Part shown: positions 52,862-61,261 of the stretch, in pieces
How the letters are laid out: each line of letters starts with the position of its first letter
Position numbering within the stretch: the first letter of the stretch is position 1
Source of the DNA: an uncultured Altererythrobacter sp.
GTDB lineage: Bacteria; Pseudomonadota; Alphaproteobacteria; Sphingomonadales; Sphingomonadaceae
DNA length: 64,000 nt
Direction of reading: 5' to 3'
Assembly: GCA_913056125.1 (NCBI GenBank)
Contig: CAJXNC010000003.1
Coordinates: 62,001 to 126,000 of the forward strand
Notes under the pieces: generated by a model
Database searches by the model: none
Seen by the model: only the letters and a program-made list of their open reading frames with translations
Told to the model about the DNA's origin: nothing
Made by a program: the position numbers and the translations under genes

Positions 52862-54322
52862 TCAGGCCGCGAGCGCCTCCGCTGGTGCCCAGTTGCCGTG
52901 CAGGCCCTGGCGCAAGCGGACTGGCAGCTTGGCCCGGGCAATCGGCCCCTTGGCGACATTCATGGCATCAAAGATGCACAGGTCGGAATAATTGCGGACA
53001 TGGTCGTCGACGAGGGCGACCAGCCAGCCATCGCCTTCGGGCGCATCCTTGCTGCGCGGAATGAAGGCAGGCTCCTGGATCGACCCGTCGGGACCGCACC
53101 ACCAGCTTTCCTCGGTGCCCTTTTCTAGGTTGAAATGGGTCAGCGAGTTGATCACGCCGGCAAAGGGGCCCGGAGGGCCGTTATACGGCTTCTCGAGGTC
53201 GTAGGTGATCATGTAGCCGTGCTTGTAGGGCTTGCCCGCCATGCGATCGTCGATGCGCGGGAATTCGCCCGGAGCCTCGCCCAGCTTGGTCACGCTTTCG
53301 ACCACATCCTCGTTCGAGGTCAGGTCCACGGTGATGCGGGCCAGCTCGGTCATCGCCAGTTCGGGATCGAACGGTGCGCCGTCCTTGTCGGGGAAGAAGG
53401 GCAGGCTGCCGATCTTCGAGACGGGCGTATCGAGATGTACCTTGGTGCCTTCGACAAAGGCGTTCATCACATGGCAGGAGCAGATGCCCTGGTCGTGCTT
53501 GAACCAGCGCATGTCGCTGCCATCGCTGTCACGGCGCATCACGCCGAGATAGGTCGGCAGAGAGCGGTCGTAGTAGAAATGTGGGCGATCCTGCTCGAGC
53601 ACGCTCTCGTCCGAATTATAGGGCGAGACGGGGATCACGATGTAATCGCCGGCGATGCAGAAATCGTGCAGCATGGTGTAATAGGGGACTTCGAAATCCG
53701 CCCGGCGCACGATGTTGCCTTCCTGATCGATCTCGAAATAGTGCGCATCGCGGGCAAGATCGCCTTCGCAGGCATAGGCGATGTTGCACAGATTCCCGGT
53801 TTCGACGTCGATCTTGGGGTGCGCGCCGAAGGTCCGCAACGGCAACTGGCCCTGCCAGTCGGTATAGCCATCGGTGTCGAGCGAGTTTTTGTCCATTACC
53901 AGGCACGGGCTGTCTTCTTTCATGGCGAGGAGGTCCTTGCCATGGATCAGGACATTGGTGTTGGCGGTGCCGCGATGCTGGCCGATGACCGAAGGATCGT
54001 CGGTGCGCGGATTGCGGTACGACCCGAAGAGGGCGCGACCAGCTTCGTTCTCCAGCTTCCACTTGTCGGTCTTGGCGTAGCGCTGCTTGAAAGAGACCTT
54101 GCCGTCCTTGAAGCGGAACATGGTGACCATGCCATCGCCATTGAAGAACTGGTCACCACCGCCGGCCTTCGGTGCGAATTGAGGGTCGGGATGGACGCGG
54201 TAGAAGGCGCCATCCATCTCGGCGGGAATTTCGCCCTCGATCTCGAGATCGTTGATATCGCCTTCGAGACGAACGAGGCGAAGCACATCGGCGTAAATCG
54301 GTTCCTGCGGGAAATGGACCAT
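52862..54322 (-). CDS. Lignostilbene-alpha,beta-dioxygenase-like carotenoid cleavage oxygenase
   Basis: 486 aa, seven-bladed propeller family. The four iron ligands are visible: His168 (FGAHPKID), His219 (MLHDFC), His284 (CSCHVMNAF) and His475 (LHGNW). Phe60, Tyr102 and Lys135 (LLAMKEDSP) lie one residue after the positions I recall for Phe59, Tyr101 and Lys134 of LsdA, which bind the 4-hydroxyl of stilbenes; two iron His keep the same +1 offset. It should therefore cleave the central C=C of hydroxystilbenes to aldehydes such as vanillin rather than act on carotenoids. Next to ligBA. Start at 54322, with a palindromic operator 24 bp upstream. Confidence 0.88.
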   Translation of the reverse strand: MVHFPQEPIYADVLRLVRLEGDINDLEIEGEIPAEMDGAFYRVHPDPQFAPKAGGGDQFFNGDGMVTMFRFKDGKVSFKQRYAKTDKWKLENEAGRALFGSYRNPRTDDPSVIGQHRGTANTNVLIHGKDLLAMKEDSPCLVMDKNSLDTDGYTDWQGQLPLRTFGAHPKIDVETGNLCNIAYACEGDLARDAHYFEIDQEGNIVRRADFEVPYYTMLHDFCIAGDYIVIPVSPYNSDESVLEQDRPHFYYDRSLPTYLGVMRRDSDGSDMRWFKHDQGICSCHVMNAFVEGTKVHLDTPVSKIGSLPFFPDKDGAPFDPELAMTELARITVDLTSNEDVVESVTKLGEAPGEFPRIDDRMAGKPYKHGYMITYDLEKPYNGPPGPFAGVINSLTHFNLEKGTEESWWCGPDGSIQEPAFIPRSKDAPEGDGWLVALVDDHVRNYSDLCIFDAMNVAKGPIARAKLPVRLRQGLHGNWAPAEALAA

Positions 54323-54345
54323 CTAACCTCTCCTTCCGCGAATCT

Positions 54346-54363
54346 TTCTAACGGTCGTTAGAA
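54346..54363. promoter_or_regulatory. TetR-type palindromic operator of the lignostilbene dioxygenase gene
   Basis: A perfect 18-bp palindrome, TTCTAACG-GT-CGTTAGAA, with core AACG-N2-CGTT. Its near edge is 24 bp from the start codon, so a bound repressor would block the promoter or leader. A matching site lies at 60639-60658. Confidence 0.75.
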
Positions 54364-54480
54364 TAGGCGGATGGGGAAAGGGTGCTTTGACTCCGGTCAA
54401 ATGGACCGCGCAAGAGACAGGACAAGGCCAGGCCAAGCGAAAGCTCCACCCGGCCAGACCCCACCGGCCAAGAGCCGTGA

Positions 54481-55335
54481 TTAGGCGTGCACGCGCGCGC
54501 TGTTTTCGAGCAGCACGGTAGCGGCTGCCGTATTCGAGATCGGCACATGGTAGTTGCTGGCGAGTTCGTGCACCGAGCCGCGCAGGGCTCCACGCGCGGC
54601 AATCCAGTTGAGGATTTCGACACCTTGGCTTCCAGCCAGTTCGACGATGTCGAGCGTGTCGTGCTGCAGCAGCGCTTCTGGATCGGGCGCAAGGTTACGC
54701 AGGCAGAACTTGTCGTAATCGACATTTATATGCCCGGCACGCTCGCCTTCGAGCTGGTGAGACAATCCGCCAGTCCCGAAGATCACCACCTTTTCGCTGC
54801 CGCCCCAGCTCTCGATGGCGCGGCCAACTGCCTTGCCCAGATCGTGGCAACGCTTGGGGCTGGGGAGGGGATGCTGAACCGTGTTGATAGCGATCGGCAC
54901 CAGTTTGACGGGGAATGCATTTTCGCCCGGCCAGCATAGTTCGAAAGGCACCGCGACGGCATGGTCGACCAGCATGGACTGGCAGGTCACCGGATCGAAT
55001 TCCGATTCCACGACCTGCTCGATGATGTGCCAGGACAGGTCCGGATCCCCTGGGAAGGGGCGCTTGAAGGCAATGCCCCAGCCTTCGTCCTCGTGCCGGT
55101 ATTCGGGTGCTGCGCCGATGGCGAAAGTCGGCATCTTGTCGAGGAAGAAGTTGAGGCCATGGTCGTTGTAGAAGACCACGGCAACATCGGGCTTTTCTTC
55201 CGCAAGCCAGGCATGAACGGGATTGAACCCGTCGAAAAAGGGCTTCCAGTAAGGATCCTGTTGCAGCCCCTTGGCAATGGCATTGCCGATGCCGGGAACG
55301 TGGCTGGTGAAAATGCCTCCGCAAATCTCGCTCAT
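54481..55335 (-). CDS. ligB: Extradiol ring-cleavage dioxygenase, protocatechuate 4,5-dioxygenase beta-like
   Basis: 284 aa. LigB family: iron ligands His12 (TSHVPG), His59 (YNDHG) and Glu240 (GSQGVEIL), catalytic base His193 (GGLSHQLEG), all matching the LigB pattern of Sphingobium SYK-6. With the LigA subunit it opens protocatechuate or a related catechol (gallate, 3-O-methylgallate) between C4 and C5. Substrate preference cannot be read with certainty. Overlaps ligA by 4 bp; no other ligI/J/K/C pathway gene is in the window. Confidence 0.9.
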   Translation of the reverse strand: MSEICGGIFTSHVPGIGNAIAKGLQQDPYWKPFFDGFNPVHAWLAEEKPDVAVVFYNDHGLNFFLDKMPTFAIGAAPEYRHEDEGWGIAFKRPFPGDPDLSWHIIEQVVESEFDPVTCQSMLVDHAVAVPFELCWPGENAFPVKLVPIAINTVQHPLPSPKRCHDLGKAVGRAIESWGGSEKVVIFGTGGLSHQLEGERAGHINVDYDKFCLRNLAPDPEALLQHDTLDIVELAGSQGVEILNWIAARGALRGSVHELASNYHVPISNTAAATVLLENSARVHA

Positions 55336-55739
55336 GCCGCCCTCCTCGGATCGTCGGCCACATGGGTCTCGGTGACCGAATGGCTCATGAGGTTGGCCTT
55401 GAAGTCTTCCAGCGACATGCCGGTCTGCAGCGCGCCGAGATCCTGCACGTTGAGGCCAAGGATGCCTGCAAGCTTGGCGAGGTAGTAGACGTTGCCGCCT
55501 GCCGCGAGCATGCCGAGAACGTCGCGATCGCGCACGGCCTGGCGCTGGTCTTCGCTCAGGCCGAATCGCTCCATGTAAGCCTCTTCGTCAGCGGCGAAGG
55601 CCTTGCGATTGGCTTCGTCGTTGAACGAATAGCACATGGCATTGATGGCATAGCCGGACTGTGCGGCATTGCCGTCGAATACCAGTGTTCCGGGTATGGC
55701 TCGCTTGCCCTCTGCGACAAGCCTCGAAAAAGGAGGCAT
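55332..55739 (-). CDS. ligA: Protocatechuate 4,5-dioxygenase alpha-like subunit
   Basis: 135 aa. LigA fold, all helical: GYAINAMCYSFNDEANRKAF, then the AYMERFGLSEDQRQAVRDRD block and GGNVYYLAKLAGILGL, which covers the active site of LigB. The C-terminus carries LMSHSVTE. Start at 55739 just after the upstream 107-bp gap from the porin gene. Confidence 0.93.
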   Translation of the reverse strand: MPPFSRLVAEGKRAIPGTLVFDGNAAQSGYAINAMCYSFNDEANRKAFAADEEAYMERFGLSEDQRQAVRDRDVLGMLAAGGNVYYLAKLAGILGLNVQDLGALQTGMSLEDFKANLMSHSVTETHVADDPRRAA

Positions 55740-55846
55740 GGCCCATCTCCAATCAAGTGATGGTGCCCATTTGCTGTCGCAGAGTTCAAGAGTCCTTGCG
55801 CTGAATCAAAAGCCGACCGGCGGGTCGCGGAGGCGCTGGAGGTGCC

Positions 55847-57112
55847 CTAGAATTCCCAACCGAAGGAGAAACCAAAGGAGGTTTCAGCAAGCGAGACGTC
55901 TGCCTCACCACCGCCATATGGGGCAGGAATGGATCCGCTGCCGGAGACGGTGTTTTCGGGCGCATGCATGGCATAGGCCGTCAGTTCCTTGCCGCCCCCA
56001 ATGCCCACGGTCGCTCCAACGGTGAAGTGATCTTGCACCACGCCCGGTGCGAGGATGTTGAGGAATGTCTCGCTTGCCGGGACCGGGTTTTGCGACCGGC
56101 CGTATCCGGCGCGCAGCGTCAACTCGTCGCTGAAATCGTAGCTGGCGCCGAACTTGACCACGGTAATGTCGTCCCAGCCGAAGCCCGGTCCACCGGTGAA
56201 GCCGAAAGGAACGCCGGAGAAGAGCGGAGCAATGGGAGTGCCGACCGATCCGATCTCGGAATATTCGATGCGCTTGATATCCGCTGCCAGCAGCAAGCCG
56301 TCAACCGGGCGCACGGCGATGCCCGCCCCATAGGATTCGGGCACGTCGAACCCACCCTGATTGGCAAACAGGCCGGCATATTTGTCGAACTTGCTGGCCC
56401 AGATGCGCGACTGGTAGAAGGCGCCAAAGCTGAAGCCGGGCGCGAATTCGCCGAGATATCCGGCGCGGAAACCGCCGCCGACCGACCAGTCAGTGCCGTT
56501 ATTGGTGAAATTGGCGGGATCGGAGGAGGCAGCTGTAAAGGGCTGGATGCCGCTGGCACGGAAACCTTGCACCATCAGGATGGGCGACACGCCGAATGAA
56601 TGGCCGGGCGCGAACTCGACCGCAGCGGTCGGCGTGATAAAGACCTGCTTGAGATCCACACCGGCATTGCCGGTAGCGCCGAAGCTGGCGAAGGGATTGG
56701 TCTTGTAGACAGTGTTCATTCCGCCATTGGCGTTGATCGCGATACCCAGCGATACGTTATCCGAAACGGAGTGGACGTAGCCGAACTCGGGCAGGATGAA
56801 CGGATTGGCTCCGTTGCCGCTGTAGCTGCCATTGAGGCCGGCGCCATTGCCGCTGATTTCCGCTCCGCGATCGGGAATGAAGATCTCGACACCGAAATCG
56901 ACACGCTTGTCGAACTGCGTTGCCGCAGCGGGATTGCTGGCGATCGACAGGGCATCCTGTGCTGCCGCAATGGCAACGCCGCCCATACCCTTGGCCTTCG
57001 CTCCGATGCCATTGAGGAAATAGCCGTCGGTTGCCTGGGCCGGGCTCGCCGCCAAGGCAAGCGTGGCAGAAGCGGTAAACATGGCGGAAAGACGCTTGAA
57101 ATTCATGATCAT
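55847..57112 (-). CDS. OmpP1/FadL-family outer membrane transporter
   Basis: 421 aa. Signal peptide to about residue 28 (LALAASPAQA), then the FadL hatch N-terminus TDGYFLNGIGAKAKGMGGVAIA with NPAAATQF. The barrel has the usual 14-strand pattern and ends in aromatic FGFSFGWEF. Members import hydrophobic compounds, fatty acids or aromatics such as toluene. Its place before ligAB and the lignostilbene dioxygenase makes uptake of lignin-derived aromatics likely (inference). Divergent from the LOV regulator. Confidence 0.9.
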   Translation of the reverse strand: MIMNFKRLSAMFTASATLALAASPAQATDGYFLNGIGAKAKGMGGVAIAAAQDALSIASNPAAATQFDKRVDFGVEIFIPDRGAEISGNGAGLNGSYSGNGANPFILPEFGYVHSVSDNVSLGIAINANGGMNTVYKTNPFASFGATGNAGVDLKQVFITPTAAVEFAPGHSFGVSPILMVQGFRASGIQPFTAASSDPANFTNNGTDWSVGGGFRAGYLGEFAPGFSFGAFYQSRIWASKFDKYAGLFANQGGFDVPESYGAGIAVRPVDGLLLAADIKRIEYSEIGSVGTPIAPLFSGVPFGFTGGPGFGWDDITVVKFGASYDFSDELTLRAGYGRSQNPVPASETFLNILAPGVVQDHFTVGATVGIGGGKELTAYAMHAPENTVSGSGSIPAPYGGGEADVSLAETSFGFSFGWEF

Positions 57113-57293
57113 TCTTTTCTCATTCTGGCCCGAAGGCGATCCCGATTGAGCGGCGATATGGTGTTAAGCGGCCCGACTGGAAAGCAAGAAAGACTTCTGT
57201 TTCCGCTAGCGCCCCTTTCCCCGAACAACATGCCTGTTCATCGGGTGAGCGTCGCCTCTGGATTAGCGGAGAAGTCCTCGCTAGATTGCGCTC

Positions 57294-57914
57294 GTGGATG
57301 GAAAGGCAAGAAGAAGTGCCGAGCCTGCGGTTCTGGCCCTGATAGAGTCGAGTCCGATTGCTTCGGTCATCACAGACCCCAAGCAGCCGGATAACCCGAT
57401 CATTGCCTGCAATCAGGCCTTCATGGATTTGACGCAATATTCCGAGGATGAAATCGTCGGACGAAACTGCCGCTTTCTCGCCGGCCCTGCGACTGAGCCA
57501 TGGTTGACCGACTCGATCAAGGAAGGCGTGCAAGAGCGCAAGCCGGTTATGGTGGAGATCCTGAACTACAAGAAGGACGGAACGCCTTTCAGGAACGCGG
57601 TGGTCGTGGCGCCCGTATTCGATGACGATGGCGAACTGACCCATTTTTACGGCTCGCAGGTTGAGCTTGATGAGGATGCCAGCGGGCCGAGTCTTAGCAG
57701 GCGTGCCCGCGCCGCCGAGAAGATCAAGGATCTTTCGCCGCGCCAGCTCGAAGTGATGCAGATGGTTGCCAGCGGTCTACGCAACAAGCAGATCGCTTGG
57801 GAACTCGGCCTGTCGGAAAAGACCGTGAAGATGCATCGCGGCATCGCCATGGAAAAGCTTGGTGTACAGACTGCGGCTGACATGGTTCGCCTGGCGGTCG
57901 AAGCGGGGATCTAG
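57294..57914 (+). CDS. LOV-HTH blue-light-responsive transcription factor, EL222-like
   Basis: 206 aa from GTG 57294. A LOV domain (about 20-125) with the flavin-adduct motif GRNCRFL, photoactive Cys59, and [16 protein letters not shown], then a J-alpha-like linker and a LuxR-type HTH (about 145-206, [30 protein letters not shown]). The sequence is close throughout to Erythrobacter litoralis EL222, which dimerises and binds DNA when blue light forms the Cys-FMN bond. Here the N-terminus is about 20 residues shorter. It stands alone on its transcript, divergent from the FadL gene. Confidence 0.94.
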   Translation: MDGKARRSAEPAVLALIESSPIASVITDPKQPDNPIIACNQAFMDLTQYSEDEIVGRNCRFLAGPATEPWLTDSIKEGVQERKPVMVEILNYKKDGTPFRNAVVVAPVFDDDGELTHFYGSQVELDEDASGPSLSRRARAAEKIKDLSPRQLEVMQMVASGLRNKQIAWELGLSEKTVKMHRGIAMEKLGVQTAADMVRLAVEAGI

Positions 57915-58147
57915 CTTCCAAGAGCAGGCTGGGCCCTGATGCGGTCTTGCATGGTCCTTGGTCCGTATTTTCCAATTGAATGCTTGGGTGCAGAAGGCCC
58001 ATGCATCGCAGCTGGGTAATCCCGCGGGACCCTTCCCCCCTCCCGTTCCGCACTCCATCCCACCAAATCCAGCTGCGATGCTCCCTTTCCTTCGGGCGCT
58101 TGGTCCGAAGTGAATGATTCACGTTGGAAGAGGCCGGCGCGGCACAT
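57915..58147. other. Leader region of the FAD oxidoreductase gene
   Basis: 233 bp between the LOV regulator and the oxidoreductase. C-rich around 58021-58065; no gene. The palindrome at 58110-58122 is the only clear element. Confidence 0.4.
58110..58122. promoter_or_regulatory. Palindrome upstream of the FAD oxidoreductase
   Basis: GTGAAT-G-ATTCAC, a perfect 13-bp inverted repeat 25 bp before the ATG at 58148. LuxR-type HTH dimers bind such repeats, so it could be an operator for the LOV-HTH protein encoded next door, but the EL222 target consensus was not matched. Confidence 0.35.
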
Positions 58148-59107
58148 ATGGTCGACTGCGATATTGCAATCATTGGCGCGGGAATGTCAGGCCTTTCATG
58201 CGCCACGCGATTGCAGCAGGAAGGACTGTCGGTCCGGCTATTCGACAAGGGCAGGGCGGCTGGCGGTCGCATGTCCACGCGGCGCCACGATGGCCCCAAT
58301 CACCAGCTTCGTTTCGACCATGGTACGCAGTCTTTCGGTGCGCAGGACGAGCGCTTCCTGAAGCAGCTCCATCGCTGGAATGAACAAGGCATCGTAGATC
58401 ATTGGCCTCCGGATCAGCCCGGCCAATGGGTTGGCGTTCCCGCGATGAATGCGCCGTTGCGGTCGATGGCCGACGCGCTGGATGTGCAATTCGGCAGCCG
58501 GGTGGAAGGCATCCTTCCCAAAGGCGAAGACTATCGCCTGTACGGAACCGAAATGGACGATGTGGATTGCGGCCACGTGGTTGTTGCGGTGCCTTCTGAA
58601 CAGGCGGCCGAGCTTCTCCGCGAAGTCGATCCTGTCGCTTCGGCCTTGGCCGAACAGGCACATTCGAGCCCGTGCTGGACATTGATCCTGGCGTTTGACC
58701 AGCCGGTTGCTCTGCAGGAGGACTGGTTTTGCGACACGGGCATCATTGGCCGCGCATCGCGGAACAATTCAAAGCCCGATCGTGGGCCGGCGGAGTGCTG
58801 GGTAGTCCAGGCGGATAAGGGCTGGTCGCAAGATCATCTCGAAGAGCATGCCGTGCTCGTCGCCCAGCAACTCATGGGAGCATTCGCCCAATGCGTAGGT
58901 GGCAAATTGCCAAGGGCGGTGCACCATGCCGTGCATCGATGGCGCTATGCTCTGCCCGAGCCGGTCAAGCAGGATTTCATCTGGGACCGATCTTCCCGTT
59001 TGGGAGTTTGCGGCGATTGGCTGCGTGGACCAACGGTGGAAGATGCCTGGCTATCGGGGCGTTTGCTGGCTGACGCCATGATGTACGATCTCCAGGTTCA
59101 TGCCTGA
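58148..59107 (+). CDS. Renalase-like FAD/NAD(P)-dependent oxidoreductase
   Basis: 319 aa from ATG 58148 (TTG 58124 in frame). N-terminal dinucleotide-binding motif CDIAIIGAGMSGLSCATRL, then FDKGRAAGGRMSTRR, the GG motif of amine-oxidase/renalase-type flavoproteins, and the C-terminal FAD contact GVCGDWLRGPTVEDAWLSG. Homologues often lie beside photolyase genes and light regulators. Substrate unknown; the companion photolyase is not in the window. Overlaps the next gene by 8 bp. Confidence 0.88.
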   Translation: MVDCDIAIIGAGMSGLSCATRLQQEGLSVRLFDKGRAAGGRMSTRRHDGPNHQLRFDHGTQSFGAQDERFLKQLHRWNEQGIVDHWPPDQPGQWVGVPAMNAPLRSMADALDVQFGSRVEGILPKGEDYRLYGTEMDDVDCGHVVVAVPSEQAAELLREVDPVASALAEQAHSSPCWTLILAFDQPVALQEDWFCDTGIIGRASRNNSKPDRGPAECWVVQADKGWSQDHLEEHAVLVAQQLMGAFAQCVGGKLPRAVHHAVHRWRYALPEPVKQDFIWDRSSRLGVCGDWLRGPTVEDAWLSGRLLADAMMYDLQVHA

Positions 59108-59444
59108 CAAGTTGACCGTCTGGCACGATGTCGATTGTCCTCTCTGTCGCAGGGAGATCGCGCTCATGCGCCGTCTCGACAAGAACGGGGCTATCGAATT
59201 CGTCGATGCCCGGTCGGCTGGCTCATGCCCGGTATCACAGGATGCATTGCTGGCCCGCTTCCATGCCATGGAAGACGGGAAACTGTTGAGCGGGGCCGCT
59301 GCCTTTGCGGCCATGTGGCGGGCAATTCCCTTGCTCCGTCCGCTCGGCCTGCTGGCGCGCTCCAGCATCGTCCTGTTCCTGCTTGAGCATGCCTATCGCG
59401 CGTTCCTGAAAATCAGGCCGCGTATCCAGCAGGTCCTGCGCTAG
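59100..59444 (+). CDS. DCC-family thiol-disulfide oxidoreductase-like protein (DUF393)
   Basis: 114 aa. The family motif DVDCPLC (Cys13, Cys16) sits in a thioredoxin-like start, followed by the DUF393 pattern FVDARS and an Ala-rich helix. Such proteins commonly accompany renalase-like and photolyase genes. The role is unknown; redox handling is the usual guess. Overlaps the oxidoreductase gene by 8 bp, and its stop abuts the convergent esterase. Confidence 0.87.
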   Translation: MPDKLTVWHDVDCPLCRREIALMRRLDKNGAIEFVDARSAGSCPVSQDALLARFHAMEDGKLLSGAAAFAAMWRAIPLLRPLGLLARSSIVLFLLEHAYRAFLKIRPRIQQVLR

Positions 59445-60617
59445 TCAGTCCTGGAACAGGCGCGGCAAGAAGTCGTGCAGATAGCGGCGCCAATTGATCC
59501 AGGTGTGCCCGCCGCCGCTCTCATTATAGATGTGCTCAATGCCCGCCTCGTCGAACATGGCGCGCGTAGGTGCGACCGTGCCGTAGAGAAAGTCTTCCGT
59601 GCCCATGGCGAGATATACCAGGTCCATTTCCTCGGCCGAACGGGCCAGCGCGGCGTGGTTTTCGTTTGTGTAGTTGGCGATATCGTCAGGCCCCAGGCCA
59701 AGCCCCATAGAAAAGATGCCGATTTCGCTAAAGACGTCGGGTCGAGTGAGGCCCCAGCGGATCGTGTGCGCGCCGCCCATCGATAGCCCTGCCATGGCGC
59801 GGTGACTGGTGTCGGCAATGGTGCGGAAATGGCTGTCGATATAGGGGATCAGGTCTTCATGGAGGTCATTCCCGAAATCGCGATTGTCCAGCACGTCGAG
59901 GCCGGGGCGATCCGGCGTATGACTGAAAGGCATGACCACGATCATTTCCTCGGCTGAGCCCTCGGCCAGGAGGTTGTCGAGGATGTAATTGGCATGGCCA
60001 ACCTGCGTCCAACTATCCGATGAATCGCCGATGCCGTGGACGAGGTAGAGAACCGGATAGCTCTCCGACCCGTTCATGTAACCGGGCGGTGTATAGACAT
60101 AGGCCTCCCGCTTGGCGTCGATTGCATCGGACCAGTATTCGATATGACTGACCATGCCGTGCGGGACTTCCGGATTGTATGTCTGGAAGGCGCCTTCGGG
60201 CCCTTCGATATTGACGGTTGAATTGATGCCGGTCCGTTCGCGGCTGAAGGTTGTCGCCAACGGATCGGGCACACGCGCACCATCGACCTGGAAATTGTAG
60301 CGATAATTGTCTGGCGCGATGGGAACCGGTGTGGTGGCAGACCACAGGCCTGACTCGTCCTTGGTCATTGGCTGACCGGCGCCGGGAGGAATCGCATTGG
60401 CAATATCGCTGCTGGTCACGCTCACTTCCTGCGCGGCAGGAGCACAGAGGCGAAAGGTTACACGACCGTCGGGGTGCTGTTCGACCGACTGGTATTGCAT
60501 CTGTCCGAACATGCCCTGCGGCAGGCAGGACGCGGGTTGGGACTGCTGGGCTGTTGCGGGCAGGACCCATGCAAGTGCGACCAAGGCGCCAGTCAGCGCC
60601 AGTTTACGGGGGGACAT
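59445..60617 (-). CDS. Secreted feruloyl-esterase-like alpha/beta hydrolase
   Basis: 390 aa from ATG 60617 (GGAG 7 bp upstream; GTG 60623 less likely). Signal peptide ends LPATAQ. An N-terminal CBM48/E-set-like domain (about 35-130) precedes an esterase-D fold (about 140-390). The nucleophile is Ser in GLSMGGAH, the oxyanion HG is in YLVHGIGD and the catalytic His is in GGGHTWINW. This architecture is shared by feruloyl esterases and enterochelin-esterase-like enzymes. The nearby aromatic-degradation genes and shared operator favour release of phenolic acids from esters (inference). Confidence 0.82.
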   Translation of the reverse strand: MSPRKLALTGALVALAWVLPATAQQSQPASCLPQGMFGQMQYQSVEQHPDGRVTFRLCAPAAQEVSVTSSDIANAIPPGAGQPMTKDESGLWSATTPVPIAPDNYRYNFQVDGARVPDPLATTFSRERTGINSTVNIEGPEGAFQTYNPEVPHGMVSHIEYWSDAIDAKREAYVYTPPGYMNGSESYPVLYLVHGIGDSSDSWTQVGHANYILDNLLAEGSAEEMIVVMPFSHTPDRPGLDVLDNRDFGNDLHEDLIPYIDSHFRTIADTSHRAMAGLSMGGAHTIRWGLTRPDVFSEIGIFSMGLGLGPDDIANYTNENHAALARSAEEMDLVYLAMGTEDFLYGTVAPTRAMFDEAGIEHIYNESGGGHTWINWRRYLHDFLPRLFQD

Positions 60618-60638
60618 CCTCACGCTCCAACGACCATT

Positions 60639-60658
60639 ATTATAACGTTCGTTATAAT
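60639..60658. promoter_or_regulatory. TetR-type palindromic operator of the esterase gene
   Basis: ATTATAACG-TT-CGTTATAAT, a perfect 9-bp inverted repeat with a 2-bp spacer. Near edge 22 bp upstream of the esterase ATG. It shares the TAACG-N2-CGTTA core with the site at 54346-54363. Confidence 0.75.
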
Positions 60659-60712
60659 CTTGCCGATGGCGGCCCGTTTGGCAAGCCGGCTCGTGTCTTC
60701 CCCAAACGAAAA

Positions 60713-60736
60713 CGGGGGCCCCGTGAGAGACCCCCG
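60713..60736 (-). terminator. Terminator of the PQQ-dehydrogenase operon
   Basis: CGGGGG (60713-60718) pairs with CCCCCG (60731-60736). On the minus strand the hairpin is followed by TTTTCGTTT. It lies 33 bp after the DUF6152 gene and ends the operon before the esterase promoter. Confidence 0.7.
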
Positions 60737-60769
60737 CTTCGGGTTTTCCGGACTGGACCGGAAAGTGTC

Positions 60770-61195
60770 TTAGTTGCCGGCGCGACGTGCAGCAGCAGCA
60801 ACGGCTTCCGTGGTCGGGTTGCCGAGCGACAGCTCGCGACCGTTCGGGAAACGGATTTCCGCAGCCGAAGCGCGGGTGTCACCGTCACGAGCCTGGAAGG
60901 CGTCCACGATGATGTCGGTACCCGCAGGCAGCGAGTTCCTGTTCCAGCCACGACGCAGCAGGGCCGACGGAGCGCCGCCCTCAACACGCCAGCGTTCGGT
61001 GGCGCCATTGCGTTCCACGTCGATGTGGATCCAGGAGTGGGGGTTAACCCACTCGAACATCACGACCTTGCCTTCCAGTCGGACGGGCTTGTTGCGGTCG
61101 AATTCAGTGGCGAACGAGTGGTGCGCAGCAGCGCCGACACCCGTTACCGCCAGCACGGCGCCGATCGCGGCAGCGCTGAGCTTCTTCATCTGCAT
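60770..61195 (-). CDS. DUF6152 family exported protein
   Basis: 141 aa from ATG 61195, 9 nt after AAGGAG. Signal peptide to about residue 24, and the mature protein starts HHSF, as in DUF6152. It continues with VRLEGKVVMFEWVNPHSWIHIDV and VEGGAP. Function unknown; family members are frequent beside PQQ dehydrogenases and TonB-type genes. Last gene of its operon. Confidence 0.82.
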   Translation of the reverse strand: MQMKKLSAAAIGAVLAVTGVGAAAHHSFATEFDRNKPVRLEGKVVMFEWVNPHSWIHIDVERNGATERWRVEGGAPSALLRRGWNRNSLPAGTDIIVDAFQARDGDTRASAAEIRFPNGRELSLGNPTTEAVAAAARRAGN

Positions 61196-61261
61196 GGCTG
61201 GTAACTCCTTGTTTAAACTTGCGGAACTTCGTCGCAGAAGATCTTTGACTATGTCCGTTTA

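Noticed and set aside
53135-54361. Plus-strand open frame of 408 codons
   Set aside because: Antisense to the lignostilbene dioxygenase, whose iron ligands and neighbours make it the true gene.
60251-61204. Plus-strand open frame of 317 codons
   Set aside because: Spans the opposite strand of two genes plus a terminator and operator; no domain.
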